DNA of 64,000 nt, taken from contig NZ_CP073639.1 in the NCBI RefSeq assembly GCF_029962485.1, positions 620,001 through 684,000 of the forward strand, written 5' to 3'. This DNA comes from Burkholderia cepacia. GTDB taxonomy: Bacteria > Pseudomonadota > Gammaproteobacteria > Burkholderiales > Burkholderiaceae. A model generated the notes under the pieces. The model did not search any database, was not told where the DNA came from, and worked only from the letters and a program-made list of their open reading frames with translations. A program made the position numbers and the translations under genes. Below, piece after piece: positions 52,101 through 62,178 of the stretch; position 1 is the first letter of the stretch, and each line of letters starts with the position of its first letter.

Positions 52101-55100
52101 TGCGGACGTATCGAGCGCGTTACTCGCGATAGCCGTGAGATTCCCGCCAACCGAGACACCCTGCGTCGTGATGTTCGTCGCTGCGAGCGTTGCGTTCTTC
52201 GAGACGGTCGTCTGGCCGTTGAGCGCCAGGTTCTGGCCTGCGTTCAGCGCCGCGTTGCCAGCAGTCGAGACTGCGCCGGCCGCCGTCAGATTGCCCGACT
52301 TCGCGTTGACCGACAGATCCCCGAGGCTCTTGACGCTGCCCTGGGTATTGACGTCCGTGCCCGCCGTGATCGTCGTCGCCCCGCCCGCCAGCGCATCGCC
52401 AGTCAACGTTACGGCGCCGTTCGTCGCCGTCAGTGTGCTGGTACCGACAGCCGTGGTCGCGCCGACCGACAGGTTGTTACCTGCCGTCGCCGTCAGATTG
52501 TTGCCGGTCTGGACCGTACCGCTGATGCCGATATTGTTTCCAGCCTTCAGTGTCGTGTCGTTCGCGACGCCGATCGCGCCGGTGCCATTGATGTCGCGCC
52601 CAGCTGTCACACTCGCATTGCCGGAATTGCCGACCTCGAGACCACCGTTCAGGTTGGCGTCACGCGCGGCCGCAATCGTCGAGTTCTGGCCGCTTTGCAC
52701 GGTCCCGGCAACCGAGGCATCCTGTCCCGCGTTGATGTTCAACGTGCCAGGGGTCGATACCGTGCCTGCCACCGCGACGTTGCCTGCAGTCGATCCAATC
52801 TGCGCGTTGCCGCCGCTATAGACCGTACCGCCCAAATTCACGCCCTGCTGGCCACTCGCATTCAGCGCGCCCGTCGACACTACGTTCCCTGACGTGCTCA
52901 AGGTGCCGCCGTTCGCCGCGAGCGTCATGTCGCCAACGGATGCGGCCGCCGCCTTGATGCTGGTGTTTCCGTCAGACGTGACGCTCAAGTTCCCGCCGCT
53001 CGTTACGCTCCCGGCCAGCGTCGTATCTTGCCCTGCCTGGATCGTAACGGCGCCCGGCGCTGCAACGGTGCCACCAAAGCTGGCGTTAGTACCCGCCGCC
53101 GCACTGATTGTGCGGCCGCTCTGCACGGCACCGTTCAGCGCGATTGCTTGCCCGGCGGCCAGATTGACCGCGCCTTGAGACGACGTGACGTTGCCTTGCC
53201 CCGTCAGCGAACCGGCTCGCGCGGTAATCGATACCGGGCCTTGTGCCTGCGCCGTGCCACCAATCGAGGCGTTCTGGCCAGCACTGACAGCCAGTGCACC
53301 ATTGGACTGAGCACTACCGTTCACGGTCGCCGAGCCGGTTCGCGCTGTGATCGTCGTGTCGCCCACTGATGCGACCGTGCCGCTCACGCTGGCGCCGCGG
53401 CCGGCCGTCATCGAAACCGTGCTGCCACCGGTCAAACTGCCCGTTTCCGTCGCATCGCGACCGGCCGTGATCGAGATCGCACCCGGCGCCGATACGTTCG
53501 CGAGCGTTGCATCCTGCCCAGCCGTCGCGGTGACCGCCCCACCGCTTTGCACCGCACCGCTATACGCGATGTTCTGGCTCGCCGAAAGCGCAACGTTACC
53601 CGTCGTCGTGCCGATCGCGCCAGTCCCGGTCAGGTTGCCGTTCGCCGCCGCAAGCGTCGCGTCGTGGGTCGTTGTCAGCGCGCCGTTGACGGCCACATTG
53701 CCGCCGGACACGTTTGCGGTCGCGGCCTGCGTTTGCCCGCCAAGCGTCGTGGTGCCGCCGGACTGAACCGTCAGCGTGCCTGGCGTTACCGCGGTGCCGG
53801 AGATTGTCGCGTCGCCGGCGCTCGCGGTGACGGTCAACGGGCCCTGCGCTGAGACATTGCCGCCTACGACCGCGTCCTGTCCAGCCGTCACCGAGAGTGC
53901 CGCGTTGCTGATCGCGCTGCCCGCGATTTGCGCGGTGCCCGTGGTCGCCGCAATCGACGTCTTGTCGACGCCCGATACGGCACCGTTCACGCTCGCATTG
54001 CGTCCACCCGTCAGCGCGACCGTGCTGCCGCCTTGAACGGCACCGTTCACCGTCAGATCGCGTCCGGCCTTGGCCGAGATCACGCCGGGCGCACTCAACC
54101 CACCGACTGTCAGGTCGCCATTCGTCGCCTGCAACGCAACGTCGTGCGCGGACAGCGAGCCGATCGACATCGCCTGTCCGGCGGTCAGGTTCGCCGAACC
54201 GTTTGCCGCGACTGACTCAGCGTTTAAATTGCCGCCGGCATTCATCGATACGTTCTGCCCGGCCGACACCGAGCCGGTCCCGTTGATGTCGCCGTCGGCG
54301 TTGACCGTGTAATTCTGGTTGGCGAGTCCCGTACCGCTGATCGTCGTGTTGCCCGCACTCGTCAGGCTGACGTTCTGGCTGGCAAACGTTTGACCGACCG
54401 TGACGTCGCCGTTCGAATTGACAACGACGTTGCCCGCCGTCGCGGTCAACGGGCCTTGCATGTTGGCGCCAAGGCCCGCCGCGGTTTGGACGATATAAAC
54501 TTGCCCTGCCGTGACCGATCCGAACTGGTTCGCGTCGATCGCCAGGCCGTTCGGTGTCTGAATGGCCGTGACGTTGTTCGGCAGACCGTTAGCAGCAATA
54601 CCGTACGCGGTGCCGGTATTGCCCGTCGTGGTCGGAGTAACGAGCTGGTTGCCCGTCACGACGTTGATTCGTTGATCCGCGCGGATCGGGGCCGCCAGCG
54701 TCACCGTTTGCCCGATCAGGTCGATATTCCCGACAGTCCCTTCGATCCCTGCTCCCGGCCCGTTTACGCCTGCCGGCCCGTTGATCGAAATGTTGCCGGA
54801 CCGAACGTCGTATGCGACTGCACCCGCGTGCGCAAAGTCGGTCGAGGTGCCGCCGACGCCCGTGATGAATTGCGGCGTGCCCGTGGTCAGCGTGAGATTC
54901 GGGATATTCGTGAGCGACAAACCGTTTGCCGATATCCCGCCAGGAGCCGCAATCACGATCGGCGCCGCAGCGCCGAAGGTTTCGAGCGGCCCATTCAGTA
55001 CTGCGATATTGTTCGACGTGACCTGGTTGATGATCAACGACGCTGGTCGGCCGTTCAGATTCGGGTTCGCGCCAAGCGAACCGCCCAGCAGAGGCGTACC

Positions 55101-55469
55101 CGGAATCGTGCTGTTATTCAGCACGAGGCCTTCGGGTCCTACGTTGAACGACTGATACTGTCCGAGACTCACACCATTGGAGTTCGGAGCCGGAATATTG
55201 ATGGCGGGGACGCCCGAGCTAGTCGCGGTCACCGTCGGCTGAAACGGGATCGGTGCACGCGGATCGATGATCGGCGCAGCATGCGCAGTCTGGTCGACCA
55301 GAAGCATGGCGGGGCTGAGATACATCACGACCGACATGACCCATGCGGTTGCCTTGACCCAAAGCGCATGCTCTTCGCTTTTCAGCGAAGCTTGACCTAA
55401 GATAATTTTCTGTTTGGCCGTTCCCCGTTGAACGTGCCGAAACACGACATCGCGCGTCTTGCGGCGCAT
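46191..55469 (-). CDS. CdiA/BcpA-type contact-dependent inhibition exoprotein
   Basis: This is a 3092-residue TpsA effector that delivers a C-terminal toxin to neighbouring cells on contact. It has a long signal region (about 1-65, ending DQTAHA), a TPS domain (about 66-330; SNGVSLGQYQSFNVGPEGLV, GANPNLNGRPASLIINQVTS), a very long beta-helix of GxxxVxAGQDxxxxG and haemagglutinin repeats (about 340-2250), and a hydrophobic pretoxin region around 2600. NEALNN at 2782 resembles the Burkholderia delimiter Nx(E/Q)LYN. The last 90 residues look like a PD-(D/E)XK nuclease: GENALKSLGG, Asp3018 (VVDQL), Glu3028 and Lys3030 (HEAKVG). The frame is uninterrupted; the ATG has a GAGAG site. No TpsB is adjacent; the nearest is at 34297. 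Confidence 0.93.
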   Translation of the reverse strand: MRRKTRDVVFRHVQRGTAKQKIILGQASLKSEEHALWVKATAWVMSVVMYLSPAMLLVDQTAHAAPIIDPRAPIPFQPTVTATSSGVPAINIPAPNSNGVSLGQYQSFNVGPEGLVLNNSTIPGTPLLGGSLGANPNLNGRPASLIINQVTSNNIAVLNGPLETFGAAAPIVIAAPGGISANGLSLTNIPNLTLTTGTPQFITGVGGTSTDFAHAGAVAYDVRSGNISINGPAGVNGPGAGIEGTVGNIDLIGQTVTLAAPIRADQRINVVTGNQLVTPTTTGNTGTAYGIAANGLPNNVTAIQTPNGLAIDANQFGSVTAGQVYIVQTAAGLGANMQGPLTATAGNVVVNSNGDVTVGQTFASQNVSLTSAGNTTISGTGLANQNYTVNADGDINGTGSVSAGQNVSMNAGGNLNAESVAANGSANLTAGQAMSIGSLSAHDVALQATNGDLTVGGLSAPGVISAKAGRDLTVNGAVQGGSTVALTGGRNASVNGAVSGVDKTSIAATTGTAQIAGSAISNAALSVTAGQDAVVGGNVSAQGPLTVTASAGDATISGTAVTPGTLTVQSGGTTTLGGQTQAATANVSGGNVAVNGALTTTHDATLAAANGNLTGTGAIGTTTGNVALSASQNIAYSGAVQSGGAVTATAGQDATLANVSAPGAISITAGRDATETGSLTGGSTVSMTAGRGASVSGTVASVGDTTITARTGSATVNGSAQSNGALAVSAGQNASIGGTAQAQGPVSITARAGSLTGQGNVTSSQGAVNLAAGQAIALNGAVQSGRTISAAAGTNASFGGTVAAPGAVTIQAGQDTTLAGSVTSGGNLSVTSDGNTSIKAAAASVGDMTLAANGGTLSTSGNVVSTGALNASGQQGVNLGGTVYSGGNAQIGSTAGNVAVAGTVSTPGTLNINAGQDASVAGTVQSGQNSTIAAARDANLNGGLEVGNSGNASVTAGRDINGTGAIGVANDTTLKAGNNIGISGTVQTGNNLTATAGNNLSVGATTAVGTSTLTATNGAVTLTGDALAGGATTITAGTDVNTQGSVKSLGDLSVNAKSGNLTAAGAVSTAGNAALNAGQNLALNGQTTVSKNATLAATNITTQGVSVGGNLTAIASNALDTSAGQLNAQFDANAPALSVGGNATLSGANVTTANAVVGGATQITGTKSLTTGGTAAFKGDATLAGGMVNNVGTQMAAGNLNVSGTTVTNSGALSSLQTATINATDLVNSGSVYGPTTNVTASGSVTNSGSLLATNALNVTTANLSNQKGVLYAGDVANPTAATGNTTVTVTGGNGSFNNSGGTIYGQNNAALNLPNQTLDPSAATFGTVDSRRGVNLSAQSVNNSGTWTLPSSNVTVSTAQGFNNTGTINQGIGALTLNGAVGNTGAINGNDLTINGSLANQTGGAVAALDALTLNGSGTNSGTVHADNTLTIAGTSYDNSNGVTSAGGSKSPAGSGNATINLSGDLGNAGGTLTATNDLKITANNVNNSAAATVTTTTTTKTVDNPGLLMATPIGSELVYAIYNVGKDGGTLTLGQANLPATLGGLLSVGGEQPTKSTVWSISSARLIYQGWGDASPPVASSGTVQFALVPTSNAPKGAMWVVVPPSTPVSGATTVQSLTLPTVTETTTTTGATVTSSVIAAGHDLNLTANTLNNQSGVVSAGHDVNVNVQQLQNGGSSFTSSVTDTVDGASLNAFLTSLQALQKSGSIGVAGTANPSGTYQCEGGYCLVGTPTPPATYTISAPGTVPLETTIRTATTQGAVGQILAGNNLNLSGGNLTNTGTLAAGNDVTIQAASFTNQGSNVGSKAVTAGCASGVSNAGCSNLRTTNPNSEAYSYQQTNSNVTAGHDIVIAANQVSNTYGNLVAKNDVVIGGAGTTAANTTQAASVTNTSAAIEAGHNVQINAASVTNTIAAPVAVHQNYGSASPYSGCGQNCEAYVEVQSATPSTITANNDLSITAGMFSNTGSLVTALNTATINATQSASSDNQYLHAYWTGNPVGNRTWGCLGMASTCQNLYGGAFNPGDAQAVSGLPSNVGLPDFVPGTIQAGNLSVHSPTLNNTGNVIGQTITLTGSTLVNGITNPNVFTPPPVVSGQVISLAPPTLPGSIASSVNSAGLVTDQNGRPTSVTGMTGLPANTPIGAQTVGQPVAPVVTVTTRPVGASPGSASAPIAGAPQSVTVKTIAGATTTVSYLTSNPAAQVVDSLSSASLIANLPANLQPGSVPFYYDPYTENQLIEQAALQAIGKGSFYSTTSATDSTSQASINNQDKAALYGAALEYAEKNNVALGTKLSDAQLAQINAPMLWYVEQSVPEPGCSTTGGAACPTVQALMPEVLLPKNFAEVNADGEITGTNVTLNFANSILNTGTVTAQNLTVNTDSLTNEQRSTDIGTIYQKGPEGVALQTTGTVAQQGGFMSAANYDLQVQSLNQIGGALQKVGADGAVDTAGTQAMLANLKSQLGGNFTQQTVTDHLDTQVLDGDSWFDQVFMTGVMVGLSIMGGMAASAAIGAAASATAGTTFAAAVPATTTTIAVGATEVTVTTAAVGAGTANVALSAAFAGMMNSTMSQLNSGGSFSLGSMLTTAGAAALTAGLTNGITFSNGATGWSWTASNNSLAALAGVQTVGNTLVPQAGMAAGSLPTTIAAIAAESVLQATVQTALQGGSFLTNLRNSAATNAAASIAYTIGNLNQDGTLTGAAYVAAHAALGCAAGAAIGQGCGGGAIGGAVSAALTPDVLRVIDPSGAALDQGQMAMLAAISTWTGGGIAGLAGQNAMAGATAAQNEALNNDAGSPTHTAAAVKNGGAIGSAIDLALAVLLPWKSSTVQSLTQPLTSTVKGGGSLVQANNGQTPPADPNPLVQANDGNPPATGGAVVTPPTAACSPGIGCVVTPPLVSPGTPMLATGSNGDGNTSGQNAGKSSRDPTTLPKGYTSNTDGTISGPQGGTYTRTSAVDANGNSIFIGGNGNYYTLGSDGVSRVVSPNLPSGIGSTGQIGENALKSLGGQSQVAFQTSQGLRVVDQLTPANVAHEAKVGYTPYDATTIAQVAKDTELLKSGVVNGVTWNFYTSPVTGQGGPSADLIKALGRAGIKVIIH

Positions 55470-56131
55470 GGTTGGTCTCTCTCGGAATTTTCGACAGATG
55501 CTCGCACAGCCAAAACCGAAAGATGGTCAACCATTGTCATGGCTTGGGCTGCTGATGCATCAATGCTTATAGACCGCATCTGGTCCGTTTCGTTATTAAG
55601 TATCAGCAATGATGCAATCACATCAATGTCACGTCATTCGATTGTTTTTTAGATTTTATTATTCCAATAATTATCCGATCTCGCCCGACAAGCGCCGAAT
55701 CCCCTTCCGCCAAGCCTCTCATGCCGATGACACAAAACTGGTCGCCGGACGAGTCAGTGACGTCAAACTTTGAATAAGGTTAAAAACCGTTTCCGTCTAC
55801 CGAGATTATTTTGACGGACAATGCGTTATTGAGAGGCAATCGTCGCGCGCAGCAAGGGATAGCACGCAAAACCCCATTCAATCAGCACATGGGATGCCCG
55901 GGATTAAGCGGGCGGATTGTCGGGTTCTGCAGACGCGTTGTTGACTTTCCCGTGGCATCAGCCATGCAATCGATGGCGATTCGGTATCGGTGCAGATTCA
56001 CGCTTGAACTTGCCACCGACGATTTGCGCCGCATCCCGGCGCAATCGATGCATGAAACGACCCGCAAAAACGCCCGCGGCGCCGGACAACCCAGGTCGTC
56101 CGGCGCCGCAGTCATGCGAAGCAAGCTACGA
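55470..56131. other. Gene-free interval: CDI promoter and TRAP operon end
   Basis: 662 bp. The part next to the CDI gene (55530-55810) is AT-rich and should hold its promoter. The part next to dctM holds the terminator at 56066-56109. Short ORFs over 55880-56124 have no support. I see no attachment-site repeat matching the left edge of the island. Confidence 0.5.
56066..56109 (-). terminator. Intrinsic terminator of the TRAP operon
   Basis: On the minus strand a perfect 12-bp stem (GCGGCGCCGGAC with GTCCGGCGCCGC; 56076-56087 and 56098-56109), with a 10-nt loop, is followed by GGGCGTTTTTG. It lies 23 bp after the dctM stop. Confidence 0.8.
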
Positions 56132-57484
56132 TCAGAACACCGCGTGCCCGCTGATCAGGCTCGGCAGCCAGGTCGAGAAGAACGGCAGGTACGTGACGAT
56201 ATTGATCGCACTGAAGATCGCGAGGTAGTACGGCCACGCCATCTTCGTGGTCTCTCCGATCGACACGTTGCCGATCGCGCAGCCGACGAACTGCACCGAT
56301 CCGATCGGCGGGTGCACGAGGCCGAGCGAGCAGTTCAGCAGCAGCATGATCCCGAACTGCACCGGCCCGACGCCGCACGCCATCGCGATCGGCAGGAACA
56401 GCGGCGTCGTGATCAGGATGTGCGCTGCCATGTCGACGAACGTGCCGAGAAACACCTGGATGATGTTGATGTACAGCAGCATCAGCCACGGCGCGGCGGT
56501 CGACTGCTTGAGCAGCCCTTCGATCGCATCCGGAATCTCCAGGTACGACATCTGGAAGCGCAGCATGTTGGACACCGCGATCAGCAGCAGCACGACGCCT
56601 GTCGTGCGCGCCGCATGCGACAGCGCACGGCGCAGCTTCTCGGCCGTCAGCGTGCGGTAGACGACCGCGGTCAGCACGAGCGAGTACACGACGGCGATCG
56701 CGGCAGCTTCGGTCGCGGTCGCGATCCCCTTCGCGACGCACACGAGGATGATCGCGATCACCATCAGGCCGGGCACCGCACCGACGAAGCTGCGCAGCAC
56801 CGCATACCAGCCGGGGAACTTCGGCAGCGCGGACGAACCGTCCTCACGGCGCGGATAGCCGTGGCGCACGGCCTGCCAGTACGCGGCGGCGAGCACGAAG
56901 CCCATCACCCACAACACCGGCAGCAGCCCCGAGAACAGCAGGTCGCCGATCGACACGCCGCTCACCGGCTGGCCGTGCAGCATCCCGGTGATCCCCTGCG
57001 CGGCGAACGCGTAGATGATCATGTTGGTCGACGTCGGCATCAGTGCGCCAGCGAGCGATGCGTGCGTCGTCACGTTGACCGCGTACGCGGCGCTGTAGCC
57101 TTCGCGCTTCATCAGCGGAATCACCACGCCGCCCATCGCGGACGTATCGGCGGTCGGCGAACCCGACACGCCGCCGAACAGCGTACACGCGACGACGTTC
57201 GCCATCCCGAGGCCGCCACGGAAGTGGCCAACGGTCGCCTGCGCGAAGCGCAGGATCCGGTCCGCGATGCCGCCGTGCAGCATCAGTTCGCCGGAGAAGA
57301 TGAAGAACGGCACCGCGAGGAACGAGAACGCGTTCATCCCCGAGATCATCGCCTGCATCGCGGTCGCGATCGGCAGGCCTTCGACCATGTAGGTCAACAC
57401 GCAGGCTATGCCGAGCGCGAACGACACGGGCACGCCGAGTACGAGAAAAATCAGAAAACTGACGGACAGGATCGCGAGTTCCAT
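56132..57484 (-). CDS. dctM: TRAP transporter large permease (DctM)
   Basis: This is the large membrane subunit of a tripartite ATP-independent periplasmic transporter, a Na+-coupled importer of organic acids. The 450-residue protein begins MELAILSVSFLIFLVLGVPVSFALG and has about a dozen hydrophobic segments. Family hallmarks are the GGVSGSPTADTSAMGGVVIPLMKREGYS loop, THASLAGALMPTSTNMIIY and HPPIGSVQFVGCAIGNVSI. It starts 4 bp after the DctQ stop and is the last gene before a strong terminator. Confidence 0.95.
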   Translation of the reverse strand: MELAILSVSFLIFLVLGVPVSFALGIACVLTYMVEGLPIATAMQAMISGMNAFSFLAVPFFIFSGELMLHGGIADRILRFAQATVGHFRGGLGMANVVACTLFGGVSGSPTADTSAMGGVVIPLMKREGYSAAYAVNVTTHASLAGALMPTSTNMIIYAFAAQGITGMLHGQPVSGVSIGDLLFSGLLPVLWVMGFVLAAAYWQAVRHGYPRREDGSSALPKFPGWYAVLRSFVGAVPGLMVIAIILVCVAKGIATATEAAAIAVVYSLVLTAVVYRTLTAEKLRRALSHAARTTGVVLLLIAVSNMLRFQMSYLEIPDAIEGLLKQSTAAPWLMLLYINIIQVFLGTFVDMAAHILITTPLFLPIAMACGVGPVQFGIMLLLNCSLGLVHPPIGSVQFVGCAIGNVSIGETTKMAWPYYLAIFSAINIVTYLPFFSTWLPSLISGHAVF

Positions 57485-57488
57485 GGCG

Positions 57489-59474
<1,986 letters not shown>

Positions 59475-60566
59475 TCACGTCTGCATGACCAGCGACGTCA
59501 GTTGCGCCGCGCGCGTGACGTCGGTCTTCGCGTAGATCGCCTTGATCTGCGTCCGGATCGTGCCGATCGACACGCCGCGCAGCGCCGCGCATTCCTGCGG
59601 CGAGCGCCCGTCGCAGCACAGCAGCACGGCGAGCTCGGCTTCGGCCGACGACAGGCCGTAGAACACGCGCAGCCGCTGCGCGCGCGCCGCCGGCGAGCAC
59701 AGGTCGGCGGCCGTCATCAACGCCGTGACGCCGGGCCGTTCGCGCACGAGGCGCGACTGCTCGGGAACCGGCATCAGTGCGAGCGACAGCGGTTCGCCGG
59801 TCGCACGCCGCAGCAACAGCCCGCCGCGCGCGAATGCGTGCCGCCATTGCGCATCGTCGATGCAGCCTTCCGGCGCGAAACGGCCGTTCACGACCCGCAG
59901 TGCCGGCTCCGCCGCGATCAGTTGATCGGCCGCGCGGTTCGTATAGCGCAATTCGCGTTGCGCACCGAGCAGGAACACCGGCACCGGAATCGCATCGAGC
60001 GCCGACTCCGCCGCGGCCACGCGCGCCTCGAGTTCGCCGATGCGCGCCTGGATCCGCAGCGCGCGGCTGATGTGCGTGCCCATGATTTCGATGGCGCGGC
60101 GCTGCTCGTCGGACAGGCCTTGCGAGTCGGGGCCGCCCTGGACGCTGAGGAATGCGCCGGTGCCCTCGCCGCGATGGATGTACAGGCCCGAGATGCTGCC
60201 GAGCCCGAACGGGCGCAGGAACTCCTGGTAGAACACGCTGTGTGTGCGCTGGTGCGCGGACAGGTGCTTGACGTCCTCGAACCAGCGGCCCGCCGGCCAG
60301 TTGCCGGCGACCGGCACGACCGGGTCGTACCGGTAGAACTCGGTGTTGTAGGTGCCGTAGCACTCGGCGACCCATGATTCGTCGTCGCCCGCCGCCTGCT
60401 CGATCGCCGGCACCCTCGCCGCTTCGTCGAATGACAGCAGCGTGACCATGCGCACGCCGACCGACGATCGCAGCCCGTCCAGCACCGCTTCCCATCGTTG
60501 ATCGCCCAGTGCCGCGGCGTAGAGGTCGTCGACCCACGCCGATGGAATCAATCCGTTCAGTTGCAT
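59475..60566 (-). CDS. LuxR-family transcriptional regulator
   Basis: This is a 363-residue regulator with a long N-terminal sensor half and a C-terminal LuxR-type helix-turn-helix (GLSSAEAELAVLLCCDGRSPQECAALRGVSIGTIRTQIKAIYAKTDVTRAAQL). The N-terminus (LIPSAWVDDLYAAALGDQRWEAVLDGLRSSV) and the middle PAS-like part (ESALDAIPVPVFLLGAQRELRYTNRAADQLI) are typical of solitary LuxR regulators in Burkholderia. It lacks an AHL-binding domain, so quorum-sensing control is unlikely. It is divergent from the his-leader/hisC unit and lies upstream of the TRAP operon on the same strand. The target is unknown. Confidence 0.92.
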   Translation of the reverse strand: MQLNGLIPSAWVDDLYAAALGDQRWEAVLDGLRSSVGVRMVTLLSFDEAARVPAIEQAAGDDESWVAECYGTYNTEFYRYDPVVPVAGNWPAGRWFEDVKHLSAHQRTHSVFYQEFLRPFGLGSISGLYIHRGEGTGAFLSVQGGPDSQGLSDEQRRAIEIMGTHISRALRIQARIGELEARVAAAESALDAIPVPVFLLGAQRELRYTNRAADQLIAAEPALRVVNGRFAPEGCIDDAQWRHAFARGGLLLRRATGEPLSLALMPVPEQSRLVRERPGVTALMTAADLCSPAARAQRLRVFYGLSSAEAELAVLLCCDGRSPQECAALRGVSIGTIRTQIKAIYAKTDVTRAAQLTSLVMQT

Positions 60567-60781
60567 CTGGCTACCCCGCGCCGTGCGTTTTTTGTCGAAC
60601 GTCTTCAGCGCATCTTACTCAATGAACGAGATCGTTCAAATTATCCGTGTGAGTTTGGTTCGAAATACCACGTTTGTTACCGTTTCTCGTCTGATGTATG
60701 GGTCATTCCCGACACGAAAACGCAATCGACGTGGGCACGTACCATGTCGCGGCCGGCTTTTCATCCGGATCAGGGTATGCC

Positions 60782-60874
60782 ATGATGCAGCGCATGACGA
60801 TCCGAAACGCCACGCCCTCGCTGCACCATCACCACGGCCGCCCTCCATTGCGCCGTGGTTCGTTTCGCATCTAG
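60782..60874 (+). CDS. Candidate histidine leader peptide
   Basis: A 30-codon ORF encodes MMQRMTIRNATPSLHHHHGR followed by PPLRRGSFRI. Four consecutive His codons (60824-60835) sit about 80 bp before an intrinsic terminator, which is followed by hisC. This is the arrangement of a transcription-attenuation leader: ribosome stalling at His codons when His-tRNA is scarce would favour an alternative pairing. A possible antiterminator is 60850-60859 (GCGCCGTGGT) with 60904-60908 (ACCAC) and 60915-60919 (GGCGC), which would disrupt the terminator stem. Pairing was judged by eye. Confidence 0.6.
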   Translation: MMQRMTIRNATPSLHHHHGRPPLRRGSFRI

Positions 60875-60912
60875 TCATTGCATCGGGCAGCGTCCCGGTC
60901 AAGACCACAACC

Positions 60913-60935
60913 AAGGCGCCTCCGGCGCCTTTTTT
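60913..60935 (+). terminator. Intrinsic terminator (attenuator) before hisC
   Basis: AAGGCGCC (60913-60920), loop TCC, GGCGCCTT (60924-60931), then a T-run to 60935. It lies between the His-rich leader ORF and the hisC start at 60997. No other gene on this strand precedes it, so it acts on the leader transcript. Confidence 0.8.
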
Positions 60936-60996
60936 GTTTTCTGCCGCCTGAAAAACCTGCTGTGCCGCCCCATCGATCACGTACGGAGTGTTTTCA

Positions 60997-62109
60997 ATGC
61001 AACAACCGTGGAAAGACATTGCCCTGTCGGATTTGCCGCTCCGGGAGGACCTCAGGTTGCAGCACGCGTACGGGGCGCCGCAGCTCGACGTGCCGGTCTG
61101 CCTGAACGTCAACGAGAATCCGTATCCGCCGTCGCCGGCGCTCGTCGAGCGCATCGCGACCGCGGTGGCCGATGCGGCGCGCGACGCGAACCGCTATCCC
61201 GACCGCGACTTCGCCGAATTGCGATCGCATCTCGCCGCCTACCTGACGCACGACACCGGCGTGCCGGTCGACGCGGCCAGCGTCTGGGCAGCCAACGGTT
61301 CGAACGAGGTGATCCAGCAGATCCTGCAGGCGTTCGGCGGCCCGGGGCGCTCGGCGCTGGCCTTTACGCCCGCGTATCCGATGTATGACGAATACTGCCG
61401 GACAACTTTCACGCGCCTGCATACGTTGCCGCGCACCGGGGATTTCACGCTGGATCTGGATCAGGCGCTCGACAGCATCCGCGAACACCGGCCGAGCGTG
61501 ATCCTGCTGACCTCACCGAACAACCCGACGGGGACCGCGCTGCCGCTCGACGAGATCCGCGCGATCGTCGACCTCGCGCCGGGCGTGGTCGTCGTCGACG
61601 AAGCCTATGCGGAATTCCGGCGCCACGGCGTCCGCAGCGCGGTAACGCTGCTGCCCGACCATCCGCGGCTGATCGTGACTCGCACGCTGAGCAAGGCGTT
61701 CAAGTTCGCGGGCGGGCGCGTCGGGTATTGCGCATGCGCGCCGGCGATCGTGGACGCGCTGAAGCTGGTTCGCCTGCCGTATCACCTGTCCGCGCTGACG
61801 CAGGCGGCCGCCTGCGCGGCGCTGGTCGCGCGTGACGAGATGCTGTCGCAGGTCGACGCGATCAAGGCCGAGCGCGACGCAACCGTTTGCTGGCTGCGCG
61901 GCCTGGGCCTCACGGTGGCCGATTCGGACGCCAACTTCGTGATGTTCGGCAAGTTCGCGGATCGCCACCGGATCTGGAGCCGACTCCTGCGCCACGGCGT
62001 TCTGATTCGCGAGTCCGGGCCGCCCGAGTACCTTCGTGTGTCGATCGGCACCGCGGCGGAGATGGCCGCGTTTCGCGCGGCGCTGCTTGACGTGATGGCG
62101 CCCGGGTGA
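60997..62109 (+). CDS. hisC: Histidinol-phosphate aminotransferase (HisC)
   Basis: This PLP-dependent class I/II aminotransferase converts imidazole-acetol phosphate and glutamate to histidinol phosphate. The 370-residue protein has LNVNENPYPPSPALVERI, ANGSNEVIQQILQAF, the cofactor-binding SPNNPTGTALPLDEI, VVVDEAYAEF and the Schiff-base Lys233 in RTLSKAFKFAGGRVGYC. The ATG at 60997 is better spaced from GGAG than the in-frame GTG at 60988. It is not accompanied by other his genes, so it is probably a second hisC. The His-codon leader and terminator upstream support a histidine-related role over one in other amino acids. Confidence 0.93.
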   Translation: MQQPWKDIALSDLPLREDLRLQHAYGAPQLDVPVCLNVNENPYPPSPALVERIATAVADAARDANRYPDRDFAELRSHLAAYLTHDTGVPVDAASVWAANGSNEVIQQILQAFGGPGRSALAFTPAYPMYDEYCRTTFTRLHTLPRTGDFTLDLDQALDSIREHRPSVILLTSPNNPTGTALPLDEIRAIVDLAPGVVVVDEAYAEFRRHGVRSAVTLLPDHPRLIVTRTLSKAFKFAGGRVGYCACAPAIVDALKLVRLPYHLSALTQAAACAALVARDEMLSQVDAIKAERDATVCWLRGLGLTVADSDANFVMFGKFADRHRIWSRLLRHGVLIRESGPPEYLRVSIGTAAEMAAFRAALLDVMAPG

Positions 62110-62178
62110 GCAACGGGCAAGACGGAAACGATCGACGACGCCATGGAATGAGTGTCGACGCCCGATCCGACGATGTCC

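Noticed and set aside
46191..55469. Repetitive DNA as a CRISPR array or satellite
   Set aside because: The repeats are degenerate, in frame and of variable length, encoding beta-helix units. No constant repeat with unique spacers exists.
38300..55500. Insertion sequence, integrase or attachment site bounding the island
   Set aside because: No transposase or integrase ORF and no flanking direct repeat matching at both ends was seen; only the internal 350-bp repeats are present.
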